DNA from: Lachnospiraceae bacterium NK4A144 | GTDB lineage: Bacteria > Bacillota > Clostridia > Lachnospirales > Lachnospiraceae | NCBI GenBank assembly: GCA_000424365.1 | Contig: AUJT01000004.1 | Span: 1 to 33,361 of the forward strand | Direction of reading: 5' to 3' | DNA: 33,361 bases | Part shown: positions 1 to 7,274 of the stretch, one piece after another | Position numbering within the stretch: the stretch's first letter is position 1 | Layout of the letters: each line of letters starts with the position of its first letter | Position numbers and translations under genes: made by a program | The notes under the pieces: model-generated | The model's input: only the letters and a program-made list of their open reading frames with translations | What the model was told of the DNA's origin: nothing | Database searches by the model: none

Positions 1-124
1 GAATCAGATCTCTCTGATCCAGAGTTTTATTTTTTGCATTTCTGAAATTTCTCTTTTGAATTTTCAGGGTTGCATTGCTGTTTGTTTGTCAAGGTTCAGT
101 TCAGAGTCAACTCAATGACTCGAA
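1..124. other. Non-coding flank downstream of tRNA-Ser
   Basis: No gene is visible. Positions 9-22 contain a short stem (CTCTG, ATC loop, CAGAG) followed on the plus strand by a T-rich run, which could end a plus-strand transcript or simply be part of the tRNA trailer. An imperfect CTGAAA/TTTCAG inverted repeat lies at about 43-67. Neither is strong enough to call as a terminator. Confidence 0.3.
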
Positions 125-213
125 CGGAGAAGGAGGGATTTGAACCCTCGCGCCGCTATTAACGACCTGCACCCTTTCCAGGGGTGTCCCTTCAGCCTCT
201 TGGGTACTTCTCC
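125..213 (-). tRNA. tRNA-Ser (anticodon GGA)
   Basis: The reverse complement folds as a class II tRNA of 89 nt: acceptor GGAGAAG pairs with CTTCTCC, the discriminator is G, and the T arm reads GAGGGTTCAAATCCCTC. The anticodon loop CTGGAAA gives anticodon GGA (plus-strand 177-179) and there is a long variable arm, as expected for serine. The 3' CCA is not encoded. It lies 46 nt downstream of a second tRNA-Ser and probably shares its promoter. Confidence 0.95.
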
Positions 214-259
214 AAGCCTGAATTCATACTGTGATAAGCACAGTCCATTTTCAGTTAAG

Positions 260-345
260 CGGAGAGGGTGGGGTTCGAACCCACGTGGCGTTGCCGCCAA
301 ACGGTTTTCAAGACCGCCTCGTTATGACCACTTCGATACCTCTCC
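260..345 (-). tRNA. tRNA-Ser (anticodon TGA)
   Basis: The reverse complement folds as a class II tRNA of 86 nt: acceptor GGAGAGG pairs with CCTCTCC, discriminator G, T arm GTGGGTTCGAACCCCAC. The anticodon loop CTTGAAA gives anticodon TGA (plus-strand 308-310), and there is a long variable arm. CCA is not encoded. It is the first gene of a two-tRNA serine cluster; together the two tRNAs read the four UCN codons by wobble (family knowledge). Confidence 0.95.
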
Positions 346-408
346 ATATAATCACAAAGCCTTTGCTTTGTGGCTTTTCGTAAGCCGCTCTTGCGCGGCG
401 CAGGTATT

Positions 409-437
409 ATATTAACAAACCACCACCTCTATGTCAA
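409..437 (-). promoter_or_regulatory. Sigma-A-type promoter of the tRNA-Ser pair
   Basis: On the minus strand a perfect -35 TTGACA (432-437) is separated by 17 nt from TAATAT (409-414); an overlapping TATAAT sits 3 nt further downstream. Between promoter and tRNA (about 355-400) are small GC-rich hairpins that would form the 5' leader of the precursor tRNA. Confidence 0.7.
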
Positions 438-533
438 CACTAAATTTCAAAAAATTTCATTTTTTTTATTTTCATCCTAAAAACCGCTATTTTATAGGCT
501 TTTATTCCTTACTAATGCCACAAATTACTGCAC

Positions 534-562
534 AAAAAAGACAGTCCGATTATCAGACTGTC
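534..562 (-). terminator. Rho-independent terminator of the ispD operon
   Basis: The minus strand shows the 7-bp stem GACAGTC / GACTGTC with a 9-nt loop, followed directly by TTTTTT (plus-strand A run 534-539). The ispD stop codon (553-555) lies inside the hairpin, so translation ends within the terminator. Confidence 0.85.
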
Positions 563-1266
563 TCTCTTGCTTTCATAAGAGCCTCGGCTATTATCATATC
601 CTCAGGCGTTGTTATTTTCAGATTACATTCTTTATTCTCTACAAGTTTTGCATCAACGTCACCATACATTTTAGCGACCATTGTGTCATCCGTGACATTT
701 ACTCCCGCATCTGCAAGCCTGTCCCTGTCCTGAATAAGCTTCTCATATGCTGATTTGATAAGACCGTACTCAAATACCTGAGGAGTCTGCATAAGCCATA
801 CTTTATTTCTGTCAGGCGAGCTCTCGATAAATCCGTCTCCATCTTCCAGTTTTATCGTATCCTTTGCCTTTTCTCCTGCTACTGCTGCTCTGTATTTTTC
901 AACATAGTGCTGCAGTCTTTCAAGTATATACTGACCCACAAGAGGTCTTGCACCATCATGAATATAGACATAGTCGCAACCATCAGAAGCTTCAAGACCG
1001 TTATATACGGAGTCAAATCTTTCTTTTCCCCCCGGAACGATCTTTACTACTTTTGAAAATCCATATTTTAATACGATCTCTTTTCGGCAGTAGTCTTCTT
1101 CTCCCTCACCGCAGACAAGTATTACTTCATCTATAAATGAATCCTCAAATGCACGAAGAGAATAGTAGAGTACCGGTTTGTCATTTAAGAGTAAGTACTG
1201 TTTCGGAGTTGAACCTCCCATTCTCCTGCCTCTGCCGCCTGCAAGAACGATTGCCTGAGTTTTCAT
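553..1266 (-). CDS. ispD: 2-C-methyl-D-erythritol 4-phosphate cytidylyltransferase (IspD)
   Basis: IspD transfers CMP from CTP to MEP in the non-mevalonate isoprenoid pathway, in the cytoplasm. The 237-residue product has the usual family length. It starts with the nucleotidyltransferase loop AGGRGRRMGGSTPKQ (residues 9-23), has the HDGARP motif (103-108) and a C-terminal ITTPEDM motif. The ATG at 1266 follows an AGGAGG site at good spacing. It is the last gene of the t6A-containing operon, separated from tsaD by a terminator-like hairpin, so it may be expressed at a lower level than the upstream genes. A TarI/IspD-like cytidylyltransferase for teichoic acid precursors is the alternative; the lack of neighbouring tar genes and the length favour IspD. 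Confidence 0.9.
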   Translation of the reverse strand: MKTQAIVLAGGRGRRMGGSTPKQYLLLNDKPVLYYSLRAFEDSFIDEVILVCGEGEEDYCRKEIVLKYGFSKVVKIVPGGKERFDSVYNGLEASDGCDYVYIHDGARPLVGQYILERLQHYVEKYRAAVAGEKAKDTIKLEDGDGFIESSPDRNKVWLMQTPQVFEYGLIKSAYEKLIQDRDRLADAGVNVTDDTMVAKMYGDVDAKLVENKECNLKITTPEDMIIAEALMKARETV

Positions 1267-1292
1267 ATCAATGCCTCCTGTTTATGTATAAC

Positions 1293-1326
1293 AAAACATG
1301 TGACGCTCCATAAGAGCCGCCACATG
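1293..1326 (-). terminator. Terminator-like hairpin between tsaD and ispD
   Basis: On the minus strand CATGTG...CACATG encloses GCTC/GAGC with a 5-nt loop and one bulge, followed by TTTTGTT. The U run is short, so this is more likely a partial terminator or attenuator than a full stop before ispD. Confidence 0.5.
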
Positions 1327-1344
1327 ATATGAATTATAACACTC

Positions 1345-2373
1345 TCAACGCTCTCCCAGTCTGAGATTCGGAACTGCATTAAGATCAAGCCCTGCTCGAC
1401 AGCCTGCCATGAAATCATAGTACGCCGCTGCCCCTATCATAGCTGCATTATCTGTACAAAGAACAGGGGACGGATGACAGAAACGGATATTTCTTTCTGC
1501 ACAGGCTTTTTTCATTGCTGCGCGAAGTGCTGAGTTTGAAGCTACTCCACCTGCAATAGCAAAGGTTTTATCTCCGTAACGATCCAGTGCTTTCATGGAA
1601 TTCTGAACAAGCACATCAACTACAGCTTTCTGGAAAGATGCAGCTACGTCTGCCTGAACGATCTCTTCATGCTTCATTTCCATGGAGTTAAGATAATTTA
1701 ATACAGCGCTCTTAAGACCGCTGAATGAAAAGTCGTACTCGCTGTCGCCTACATGGGCTCTCGGGAAATGAATGGCGTCCGGATCTCCTTCTTTTGACAC
1801 TTTATCGATCTTTGGACCTCCGGGATATCCTAAACCTATGGCACGTGCCACCTTATCAAAAGCTTCTCCGGCAGCATCATCCTGAGTCATGCCAAGGATT
1901 TCGTATTTTCCATAATCATTTACACGCACAAGATGCGTATGTCCTCCGGATACAACGAGACATAAAAAAGGCGGCTCCAACTCCGGATTTTCTATGAAAT
2001 TAGCAGAAATATGACCTTCGATATGATTAACACCAACAAGAGGAACATTTGCCGCATATGAAAATGCTTTTGCAAAGGATACTCCAATAAGAAGAGGACC
2101 TACCAGACCGGGACCGTAAGTTACACCTACCGCGTCAAATTCTTCCGGTTTCATCCCGGCTTCTTTCAGAGCCTCATCAACGACTTGATTTATCCTCTCT
2201 ATATGCTTTCTTGATGCTATTTCCGGAACAACACCTCCATATAAAGTATGAATGTCTATCTGAGATGATATGATATTGGACAATACTTCACGTCCGTTTT
2301 TTACAACAGCTGCTGCCGTTTCATCGCAGGAGCTTTCTATTCCCAAAATATAATAATCTTTTTTACTATCCAT
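1345..2373 (-). CDS. tsaD: tRNA N6-adenosine threonylcarbamoyltransferase catalytic subunit (TsaD)
   Basis: TsaD transfers the threonylcarbamoyl group from TC-AMP to A37 of ANN-decoding tRNAs, working with TsaB and TsaE. The 342-residue protein has the family's N-terminal ASKHA motif [12 protein letters not shown] (10-21), the metal-binding NHIEGH (H117, H121), VVSGGHTHL (140-148) and the C-terminal [10 protein letters not shown] segment. Its partners tsaE and tsaB lie upstream in the same operon; tsaC/sua5 is not in the window. The chosen ATG has no clear ribosome site, although the protein alignment supports it, so translation may be coupled to the preceding gene, which stops 16 nt upstream. 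Confidence 0.95.
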   Translation of the reverse strand: MDSKKDYYILGIESSCDETAAAVVKNGREVLSNIISSQIDIHTLYGGVVPEIASRKHIERINQVVDEALKEAGMKPEEFDAVGVTYGPGLVGPLLIGVSFAKAFSYAANVPLVGVNHIEGHISANFIENPELEPPFLCLVVSGGHTHLVRVNDYGKYEILGMTQDDAAGEAFDKVARAIGLGYPGGPKIDKVSKEGDPDAIHFPRAHVGDSEYDFSFSGLKSAVLNYLNSMEMKHEEIVQADVAASFQKAVVDVLVQNSMKALDRYGDKTFAIAGGVASNSALRAAMKKACAERNIRFCHPSPVLCTDNAAMIGAAAYYDFMAGCRAGLDLNAVPNLRLGER

Positions 2374-2389
2374 AATTCAATAATCTGAT

Positions 2390-2974
2390 CTAGGGCTGTG
2401 TTGAATTTTTATTGGCCGACTGCCAGCCTACGATCTTCCATCTTCCTTCGTCATTTTTCCGAAGAAGGAATTGTTCCGTATCAATATAATTCAGCGAGTC
2501 CTTTTGCATTGTGTAATTACAGTAAAGAGAAGCTGTTTCACCAAGTTCGGTGGTGGCATATTCCACCTCTGACGAAGAGGAAGTCGTGTAGCTTATGATC
2601 TTTCGCTTATCTTGTATAAAACTTGATATGGTGCTTCGTAACGAAGCGATATATTGCGCATCAGTCTGCTGCGCGACAAGTTTTTCGTCAAGAAGGATCC
2701 TTGACTGGATCGCCAATTGTTCTATTTCTTGATCCGAATTATCCGGATTGTACATACATTTACTAAGTTCTGCGTAGTATCTCACAACGGCCTTTGGAGT
2801 CTGCGGATAATTCACGGACAGATCCCTTTGGATCGCAGACTGAGTGTCTGTAAGAACAATTTCTTCTTTTCGAGAATTGTTCTTATTTATCTGAAAGTAG
2901 AATACTGCCAGAAATATTAGAAGTATTACAACCAGCGCCAGAACAATCTTACCCTTCCCTGTCTTGCTCCTCAT
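2390..2974 (-). CDS. Hypothetical membrane-anchored protein, 194 aa
   Basis: I do not recognise a function with certainty; it resembles small lachnospiral proteins annotated only as domains of unknown function. A lysine/arginine-rich N-terminus is followed by one hydrophobic helix at residues 9-28, predicting an N-in anchor with a soluble domain of about 165 residues outside. The C-terminal part ends in a pattern, LLRKNDEGRWKIVGWQ, typical of NTF2/SnoaL-like extracytoplasmic folds (inference). Its ATG lies inside rnz (26-nt overlap) and has an AAAGGAG site 7 nt upstream, so it is translationally linked to rnz. It sits between rnz and tsaD in the t6A operon. Confidence 0.75.
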   Translation of the reverse strand: MRSKTGKGKIVLALVVILLIFLAVFYFQINKNNSRKEEIVLTDTQSAIQRDLSVNYPQTPKAVVRYYAELSKCMYNPDNSDQEIEQLAIQSRILLDEKLVAQQTDAQYIASLRSTISSFIQDKRKIISYTTSSSSEVEYATTELGETASLYCNYTMQKDSLNYIDTEQFLLRKNDEGRWKIVGWQSANKNSTQP

Positions 2975-3872
2975 AGTCTAACTCCTTTGTTTTCCCATCT
3001 TTGCCGGCATAGGCATTCGGGAAAATCTCCCTCACAGCTTTCATATATTCTTTCGGATTAACGAGCGACGGACTAAAGTGTGTAAGCCACAGTTCTTTTA
3101 CATTTGCTCTTTTTGCAAGTGTTGCCGCCTCCGAAAAAGTCATATGGCGATGTTCTTTCGCTTTAGAAAGCTTTTCATCTTCCCCGTACATTCCTTCACA
3201 TATGAACAGATCCGATCTTTCAGCATTTTTTACTATACTTTCTGTCGGGCGTGTGTCTGTTGTATATGTGACTTTTATTCCCTTTCTGGCTTTCCCCATT
3301 ACCAGATCAGGTGTATATGTTTTTCCGCTGTCATCTGTGACCGTCTCGCCTTTCTGCAGCCTCTTCCAGAACGGAAGAGGTATATCAAGGCTCTTTGCTT
3401 TTTCTGCATCAAACTTCCCGGCACGTTTTATATCTACTGTATAACCGTAGCAGGTTACATTGTGATTTACACGGAATGCGTTTATGTGATAGCCTTCCCA
3501 TTCAAATTCTGTATCCCCGGTGAGTTCCTTGTATTGAATCTCAAACGGAAGCTCCGGTGCTATCACCAATAGTGCTTTTACTACTCTTTCAAGCCCCTTC
3601 GGGCCAACGAGCAGAAGCGGTTCTGTCCTCTCTGCATTTCCCATTGTGAGAAGCAATCCCGGAAGACCGCTTATATGATCGGCATGATAATGCGTGAACA
3701 TTATGAGACCGATCGGCTTCGGGCTCCATCCCTTTTCTTTCAGTGCTACCTGTGTTCCTTCTCCGCAATCGATCAATGCGTTATTTCCATTGAAACGCAA
3801 GAGAAGGGACGTCAGCCATCGATAGGGAAGCGGCATCATTCCGCCTGAGCCCAATAAACATACATCTAGCAT
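2949..3872 (-). CDS. rnz: Ribonuclease Z (tRNA 3' endonuclease)
   Basis: RNase Z cleaves the 3' trailer of precursor tRNAs after the discriminator base. The 307-residue protein is a metallo-beta-lactamase with the Zn motif HYHADH (61-66), an upstream DCGEGTQ (35-41), and later EHRHMTF and LTHFSP motifs carrying the remaining metal and catalytic histidines. Length matches the short bacterial form. The ATG at 3872 follows GAGGA. It fits with the two nearby tRNA-Ser genes, which encode no CCA and therefore need RNase Z processing. It lies 24 nt downstream of rimI. Confidence 0.95.
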   Translation of the reverse strand: MLDVCLLGSGGMMPLPYRWLTSLLLRFNGNNALIDCGEGTQVALKEKGWSPKPIGLIMFTHYHADHISGLPGLLLTMGNAERTEPLLLVGPKGLERVVKALLVIAPELPFEIQYKELTGDTEFEWEGYHINAFRVNHNVTCYGYTVDIKRAGKFDAEKAKSLDIPLPFWKRLQKGETVTDDSGKTYTPDLVMGKARKGIKVTYTTDTRPTESIVKNAERSDLFICEGMYGEDEKLSKAKEHRHMTFSEAATLAKRANVKELWLTHFSPSLVNPKEYMKAVREIFPNAYAGKDGKTKELDYEEQDREG

Positions 3873-3896
3873 TAAATTTCCTCAAATCTATTATTA

Positions 3897-4337
3897 CTAT
3901 TGCCTTATCCACATTATTATTGCATCATCCTCCGGCTCGGTATAAAAGTGCGGACGCTTTCCTTCTTCTTTGAAACCAAGCTTTTTATACAAGGCTATTG
4001 CCGGATCATTTTTTGATCGTACTTCCAGTGTATAGTTTTTTACACCGATCTCACGGGTCCGTTCCATGAGTTCTGTAAGCATACTGTATGCTATGCCTTT
4101 GCGGCGTGCTTCAGGGGCTATCATTACATTTGTGATCTCCCCGTCCCCGCACATATTTCTGAGTCCACAGCTTCCAAGAAGCGTATCTCCGTCATATGCA
4201 ACCAGATAATAAGCATATGAGAGCCCTAAGACTTCCAGATAATCTTTTTCTGTCCACGCTTCTTTTCCAAAGGTTTCTTTTTCTAATCTGCTGACAGACT
4301 GAATGTCTTCTATACTAAGTCGCTTAAACTCAGGCAT
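3897..4337 (-). CDS. rimI: Ribosomal protein S18 alanine N-acetyltransferase (RimI)
   Basis: A GNAT-fold N-terminal acetyltransferase of 146 residues. The acetyl-CoA loop RRKGIA is at 78-83, followed by the YTLEVRSKNDPAIALYKKLG signature (102-121) with E105 and Y117 typical of RimI. I chose the ATG at 4337, with AGGAG 8 nt upstream, over an in-frame ATG 11 codons earlier that lacks such spacing. With this start it overlaps the end of tsaB by 8 nt. The tsaE-tsaB-rimI arrangement is a conserved bacterial neighbourhood, which supports RimI over a generic GNAT. Confidence 0.9.
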   Translation of the reverse strand: MPEFKRLSIEDIQSVSRLEKETFGKEAWTEKDYLEVLGLSYAYYLVAYDGDTLLGSCGLRNMCGDGEITNVMIAPEARRKGIAYSMLTELMERTREIGVKNYTLEVRSKNDPAIALYKKLGFKEEGKRPHFYTEPEDDAIIMWIRQ

Positions 4338-5049
4338 TTTTTGCTCCTGCCATTTTTTCTTCACGCTCACGCTCTGCCTGTGATTTTCTCAGATAATCCG
4401 GACGATGTTCTGAAGGCTCTGTATATTTTCCTTCCTTATAATACTTTTCTGAAAGAGCACCTACTGCACCTGCGCGCTGTCTTGAGATATGAGCCGGTGC
4501 GAAACTGTATGGTACATTTAGTGTTTCTGTGATCACTTTTTTGTATACCGGAACGCCGTCTCCAAGGAATGTTACCTTTTTTCCCATTTCATTTAATCTG
4601 GTGATGAGGTCAGTGACAGCGATGGCACATTGCTCCATATGAGTGACAAGTTCATTTTTTTCATCATATTCAAATATGCCTGTGTATACCTGACTTCTTC
4701 TGGCATCCATGATCGGTACTACGAGCCCCGATGCTCCTACCAGATTATACGCAAGAGCATCTACTGTCGGTACGGAGATCACGGGGATGTGAAGCACATC
4801 CGCAAGTCCCTTTACTGTTGACGAGCCAATCCTAAGTCCTGTAAAGGATCCGGGGCCTCCTGCTACTGCTATGGCATCGAGTGTATGCAGGTCAAGTTCT
4901 GTCATTCTCACGATCTCATCTACCATCGGCATGAGAGTCTGGGAATGTGTTTTTTTGTAATTAACAGTGTACTCCGACAGGAGCACGTCATCCTCAAGTA
5001 TTGCCACACTGGCTACTAATCCGGATGAATCAACTGCCAGTATCTTCAT
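4330..5049 (-). CDS. tsaB: t6A biosynthesis partner protein TsaB
   Basis: TsaB is the inactive TsaD paralogue that forms the heterodimer needed for tRNA t6A37 formation. The 239-residue protein opens with MKILAVDSSG, has GPGSFTGLRIG (65-75) and lacks the metal-binding His pair of TsaD, as expected. An in-frame TTG 15 nt upstream could extend it, but the ATG at 5049 forms an ATGA overlap with the tsaE stop, typical of coupled genes, and fits the family's N-terminus. It is followed by rimI with a short overlap. Confidence 0.95.
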   Translation of the reverse strand: MKILAVDSSGLVASVAILEDDVLLSEYTVNYKKTHSQTLMPMVDEIVRMTELDLHTLDAIAVAGGPGSFTGLRIGSSTVKGLADVLHIPVISVPTVDALAYNLVGASGLVVPIMDARRSQVYTGIFEYDEKNELVTHMEQCAIAVTDLITRLNEMGKKVTFLGDGVPVYKKVITETLNVPYSFAPAHISRQRAGAVGALSEKYYKEGKYTEPSEHRPDYLRKSQAEREREEKMAGAKNA

Positions 5050-5504
5050 CTTTCTTTTGTCCAATCTATGTTATTTATGCCTTGTTCCACAGTGATCCTG
5101 CGATAGTCGAAGCCTTTTTCCGGGTCTTTTTCTATCCTTACCGCGATCACATCCTGCGGAAGTATTTCTGTTATGAGCCCAGCCCACTCTACGAGACTTA
5201 CTCCATCTCCGTAGAAACAGTCTTCATAGCCGATCTCATCCATTTCTTCCACATCGCCTATACGATATACGTCGAAATGGTAAAGCGGTATCCGTCCAGA
5301 GTCATAGCTCTGAAGGATCGTAAAGGTGGGAGAGTTTATCGGTTCTGTAATCTCCAGTCCCTCTGCAAAACCTTTGGTAAATACGGTTTTCCCGACACCG
5401 AGATCGCCGAGGAGTGCTATCACTTCTCCGTTTTTTGCTTCCTGTCCCATCTTTTTTCCAAACGCCCGGGTTTCCTCGGCTCCGTTTGTTTCTATTATTG
5501 TCAT
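5046..5504 (-). CDS. tsaE: tRNA t6A biosynthesis ATPase TsaE
   Basis: TsaE is the P-loop ATPase that resets the TsaBD complex during t6A synthesis. The 152-residue protein has Walker A GDLGVGKT (33-40), NSPTF (57-61), HFDVYRI (76-82) and VEWAG (105-109), all diagnostic. The ATG at 5504 follows GGAGA. It is the first gene of the operon. Upstream on the minus strand a TATACT hexamer (5547-5552) could be a -10 but has no good -35 partner. Confidence 0.95.
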   Translation of the reverse strand: MTIIETNGAEETRAFGKKMGQEAKNGEVIALLGDLGVGKTVFTKGFAEGLEITEPINSPTFTILQSYDSGRIPLYHFDVYRIGDVEEMDEIGYEDCFYGDGVSLVEWAGLITEILPQDVIAVRIEKDPEKGFDYRRITVEQGINNIDWTKER

Positions 5505-5550
5505 TTGGATTCTCCGTTCAAATATAAGAAATACCCTTCCTTATATAGTA

Positions 5551-5592
5551 TAAAGAAAAGACGCATCTTCTACTTTTAAGCATAGATGCGCC
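5551..5592 (-). terminator. Probable terminator of ribU
   Basis: On the minus strand CGCATCT (5584-5590) pairs with AGATGCG (5562-5568), followed by TCTTTTCTTTA. It would separate ribU from the tsaE operon. The plus-strand side is also T-rich, but no plus-strand gene is nearby. Confidence 0.6.
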
Positions 5593-5621
5593 TTTATTAT
5601 ATAAAACTATTTTCTTTTCTG

Positions 5622-5670
5622 CAACCGCGCCACCCCTGTTAAACTCGGCATTTCGGGGTTTTGACGGTTG
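5622..5670 (-). other. Nested inverted repeat downstream of ribU
   Basis: CAACCG (5622-5627) pairs with CGGTTG (5665-5670), and inside it ACCCC (5632-5636) pairs with GGGGT (5655-5659). The element lies in the 3' untranslated region of ribU, upstream of its terminator. Function unknown; it could protect the mRNA end or be a degenerate repeat. Confidence 0.4.
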
Positions 5671-5702
5671 TGTTTCTGATTTTAGACATTCTGTTTTTAC
5701 AC

Positions 5703-6326
5703 TTACATATTTCCCTTTAAGATCGGTGATAAGGGCTTATAGATAAGGAATGTTATAGCTACCGAACAGAGTCCCTTGAAGAAGGTGAACGGTACATTGA
5801 ATACAAGGAGGCAATCCCAAAGGGTGTTTACTTTGCTGAAGATCACCTTGTATGCGCCTATGATCGCTTCCATCGGCATGAATGCTGTGTATACCGGATA
5901 TACTATATAGTAGTTACTGAAAAGGCTGATCACTGCCATCACTGCGGCTCCGATCACCGATCCGATGATCGCGCCTTTTTTGCTATGCATCTTGTGATAG
6001 ATGATACCAGATATTGTTACGAAGGTCGCACCAAGGATGAAGTTTGACAGTTCGCCTACTCCTCCGGACTGGGTATTCATTAGGTGCAGCAAATTTTTTA
6101 CAAAGCACACTGCTATCCCACTTAAGGGACCGTATGCGAAGGATGCGAGGAGTGCCGGCAGATCTGAGAAGTCCATTTTTATGAAGGACGGCACTAGCAT
6201 CGGAAGCGGAAACTCAAGGAACATGAGGACGTATGCTACTGCTGAGAGCATGGCTGTGCCGCACATGGTTCTGATCCTTGAGGATCTTGCTGATTGCGGG
6301 TTCATTGTCATTTCGTTATGACTCAT
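5703..6326 (-). CDS. ribU: Riboflavin ECF transporter substrate-binding (S) component
   Basis: The 207-residue hydrophobic protein has about six membrane helices and the ECF S-component pattern: an N-terminal arginine-rich stretch, a first helix with small residues (AMLSAVAYVLMFLEFPLPML), and GPLSGIAVCFVKNLLHLM, typical of RibU-like proteins. It would bind riboflavin outside and import it with the shared EcfT/EcfA1/EcfA2 module, which is not in this window. Assignment to riboflavin rests on the FMN riboswitch upstream on the same strand. The ATG at 6326 has AAAGGAG 7-8 nt upstream. About 220 nt lie between riboswitch and start codon, most of it occupied by a dispersed repeat. Confidence 0.9.
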   Translation of the reverse strand: MSHNEMTMNPQSARSSRIRTMCGTAMLSAVAYVLMFLEFPLPMLVPSFIKMDFSDLPALLASFAYGPLSGIAVCFVKNLLHLMNTQSGGVGELSNFILGATFVTISGIIYHKMHSKKGAIIGSVIGAAVMAVISLFSNYYIVYPVYTAFMPMEAIIGAYKVIFSKVNTLWDCLLVFNVPFTFFKGLCSVAITFLIYKPLSPILKGNM

Positions 6327-6358
6327 TTTGATCTCCTTTCGGAAATTCTTGGACTGAT

Positions 6359-6496
6359 AAAGAATCCGACTTTGTCGGATTCTTCGCGCAAGCGCGGGAG
6401 CCGCAGGTTCTTCCTCTCCGCGCGCGTCGCATCTAATGCACGCAGTGCATTTTTTAATTTATAGGAAATCCAACGGATTTTCCTGTAAATTAAAAA
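6359..6496 (-). repeat. Multi-hairpin dispersed repeat, copy 1 (ribU leader)
   Basis: A 138-nt non-coding element closely similar to 29751-29892, in the same orientation. It has a long AT-rich terminal hairpin (GGAAAATCC, GTT, GGATTTCC core at about 6468-6488), ATGCAC/GTGCAT (6436-6450), a CGCG-CAAG-CGCG stem, and GAATCCGAC/GTCGGATTC (6362-6382). It lies between the FMN attenuator and ribU and would be transcribed as part of the leader. Confidence 0.8.
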
Positions 6497-6521
6497 GTCC
6501 CGTAGTTTGACACTACGGGAC
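6492..6521 (-). terminator. FMN-riboswitch attenuator (intrinsic terminator)
   Basis: On the minus strand GTCCCGTAG / CTACGGGAC form a 9-bp stem with a 7-nt loop (6497-6521), followed by TTTTT and more U/A-rich sequence. It starts about 25 nt downstream of the aptamer's closing stem, the position expected for the expression platform that stops transcription when FMN is bound. Confidence 0.85.
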
Positions 6522-6545
6522 GTGATTGCATGCATAGTAAGCACC

Positions 6546-6656
6546 ATTCTTCTACCATCCAGACTTTACTGTCGGCTCCGGAATCTAACCGGATCAATCT
6601 ATAAAAGACTCGCGGGCTTTACCGCCGGTGGGGAATTGCACCCCGCCCCGAAGAAT
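6546..6656 (-). ncRNA. FMN riboswitch (RFN element)
   Basis: The reverse complement matches the RFN consensus closely: a closing stem ATTCTTC/GAAGAAT, then CCACCGGCGGTAAAGCCCGC, GATCCGGTTAGATTCCGG and GCCGACAGTAAAGTCTGGAT. It senses FMN and controls the downstream ribU. It has its own promoter about 30 nt upstream and a terminator hairpin as platform, so control is by premature termination. Confidence 0.97.
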
Positions 6657-6682
6657 TTCCATATAATTTATTTTATGCTTGC

Positions 6683-6711
6683 ATGATAGCTTTTATTTTG
6701 TGGGTTGTCAA
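6683..6711 (-). promoter_or_regulatory. Promoter of the FMN riboswitch-ribU unit
   Basis: Minus-strand TTGACA (6706-6711), 17-nt spacer, TATCAT (6683-6688). The start point would be near 6676, about 20 nt before the aptamer's closing stem. Confidence 0.8.
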
Positions 6712-7274
6712 TATATCCGAGGGTGTTTTTCGTTGACTCATTGACATGGTGTTACAGTTCAGAGGTAGCAGGAAGCGCTACGCCGCTGACTGCGTAAGAA
6801 AGTGACGTGGGTGTGAGCGCATTTTTCGCCGCAGGCGAACTCTCATAAATGCGCGAAGTCGTTACTGAAACGAGCTGATAGCGAGTGAACAGTAACGACA
6901 TGGTGGGGGACGCTGGAGACAGGGGCAATATCATACACGCTCACCGTCGCCTCGGTTGAAGCGCTCCGCCGCCTATCTTCAGATGCTTCGGTAACTCGGG
7001 TATTTTTGCTCCTATGCGCTCCGCGCGGAGCTCAAAAATACCCTCAGACAGTACCTCTCGCACCTGAGCTATGCTCGCGCTTCTGTCCTCGGCTTCCTAA
7101 TTGTTCGCTTTGTATGATATTGCCCCTGACTCCGGCTGGTTGCAGCTTCTTTAATATGAAGTGAGGGGCTGGGGCTTATCGCCCCTCGCCCCTTTGCAGA
7201 TATGTTGTATAGTCCGTTTATTCATCCAGAATTGGCTCTTTTCACTCTTTTCTGGATAAATTAAACCGAATTTG
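6712..7274. other. 563-nt non-coding stretch rich in inverted repeats
   Basis: No convincing gene: the short open frames here have no ribosome site and run across palindromes. The part 6817-7128 is described separately as a repeat. Downstream of it are AGGGGC..GGGGC / GCCCC..GCCCCT (about 7163-7192) and three ATCCAG/CTGGAT motifs at about 7224-7284, which pair with one another and overlap the 3' end of the acetyltransferase. They may form that gene's 3' structure, but no U run follows. Confidence 0.5.
6817..7128. repeat. Composite palindromic intergenic element
   Basis: A chain of hairpins: GCGCATTT/AAATGCGC (6817-6824, 6847-6854) enclosing CGCC/GGCG; GTCGTTACTG/CAGTAACGAC (6858-6867, 6890-6899); GGGTATTTTTG/CAAAAATACCC at about 6998-7042; and an outer 17-nt perfect inverted repeat at 6920-6936 and 7112-7128. 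The segment 6871-6896, read on the minus strand, matches 30777-30802 in the thl-crt gap at 24 of 26 positions, linking this element to the repeats of the butyrate operon. Confidence 0.65.

Noticed and set aside
6323-6547. 74-codon minus-strand open frame upstream of ribU
   Set aside because: It runs through the attenuator and the dispersed repeat and overlaps the riboswitch; not a plausible peptide gene.
6546-6656. CRISPR or mobile-element end
   Set aside because: The structured sequence is an FMN riboswitch. No regularly spaced direct repeats or cas genes occur anywhere in the window.
6752-6934. 60-codon minus-strand open frame
   Set aside because: Lies within palindromic repeat sequence, no ribosome site.
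6817-7128. Insertion sequence
   Set aside because: No transposase frame and no target-site duplication could be recognised; called a palindromic repeat instead.
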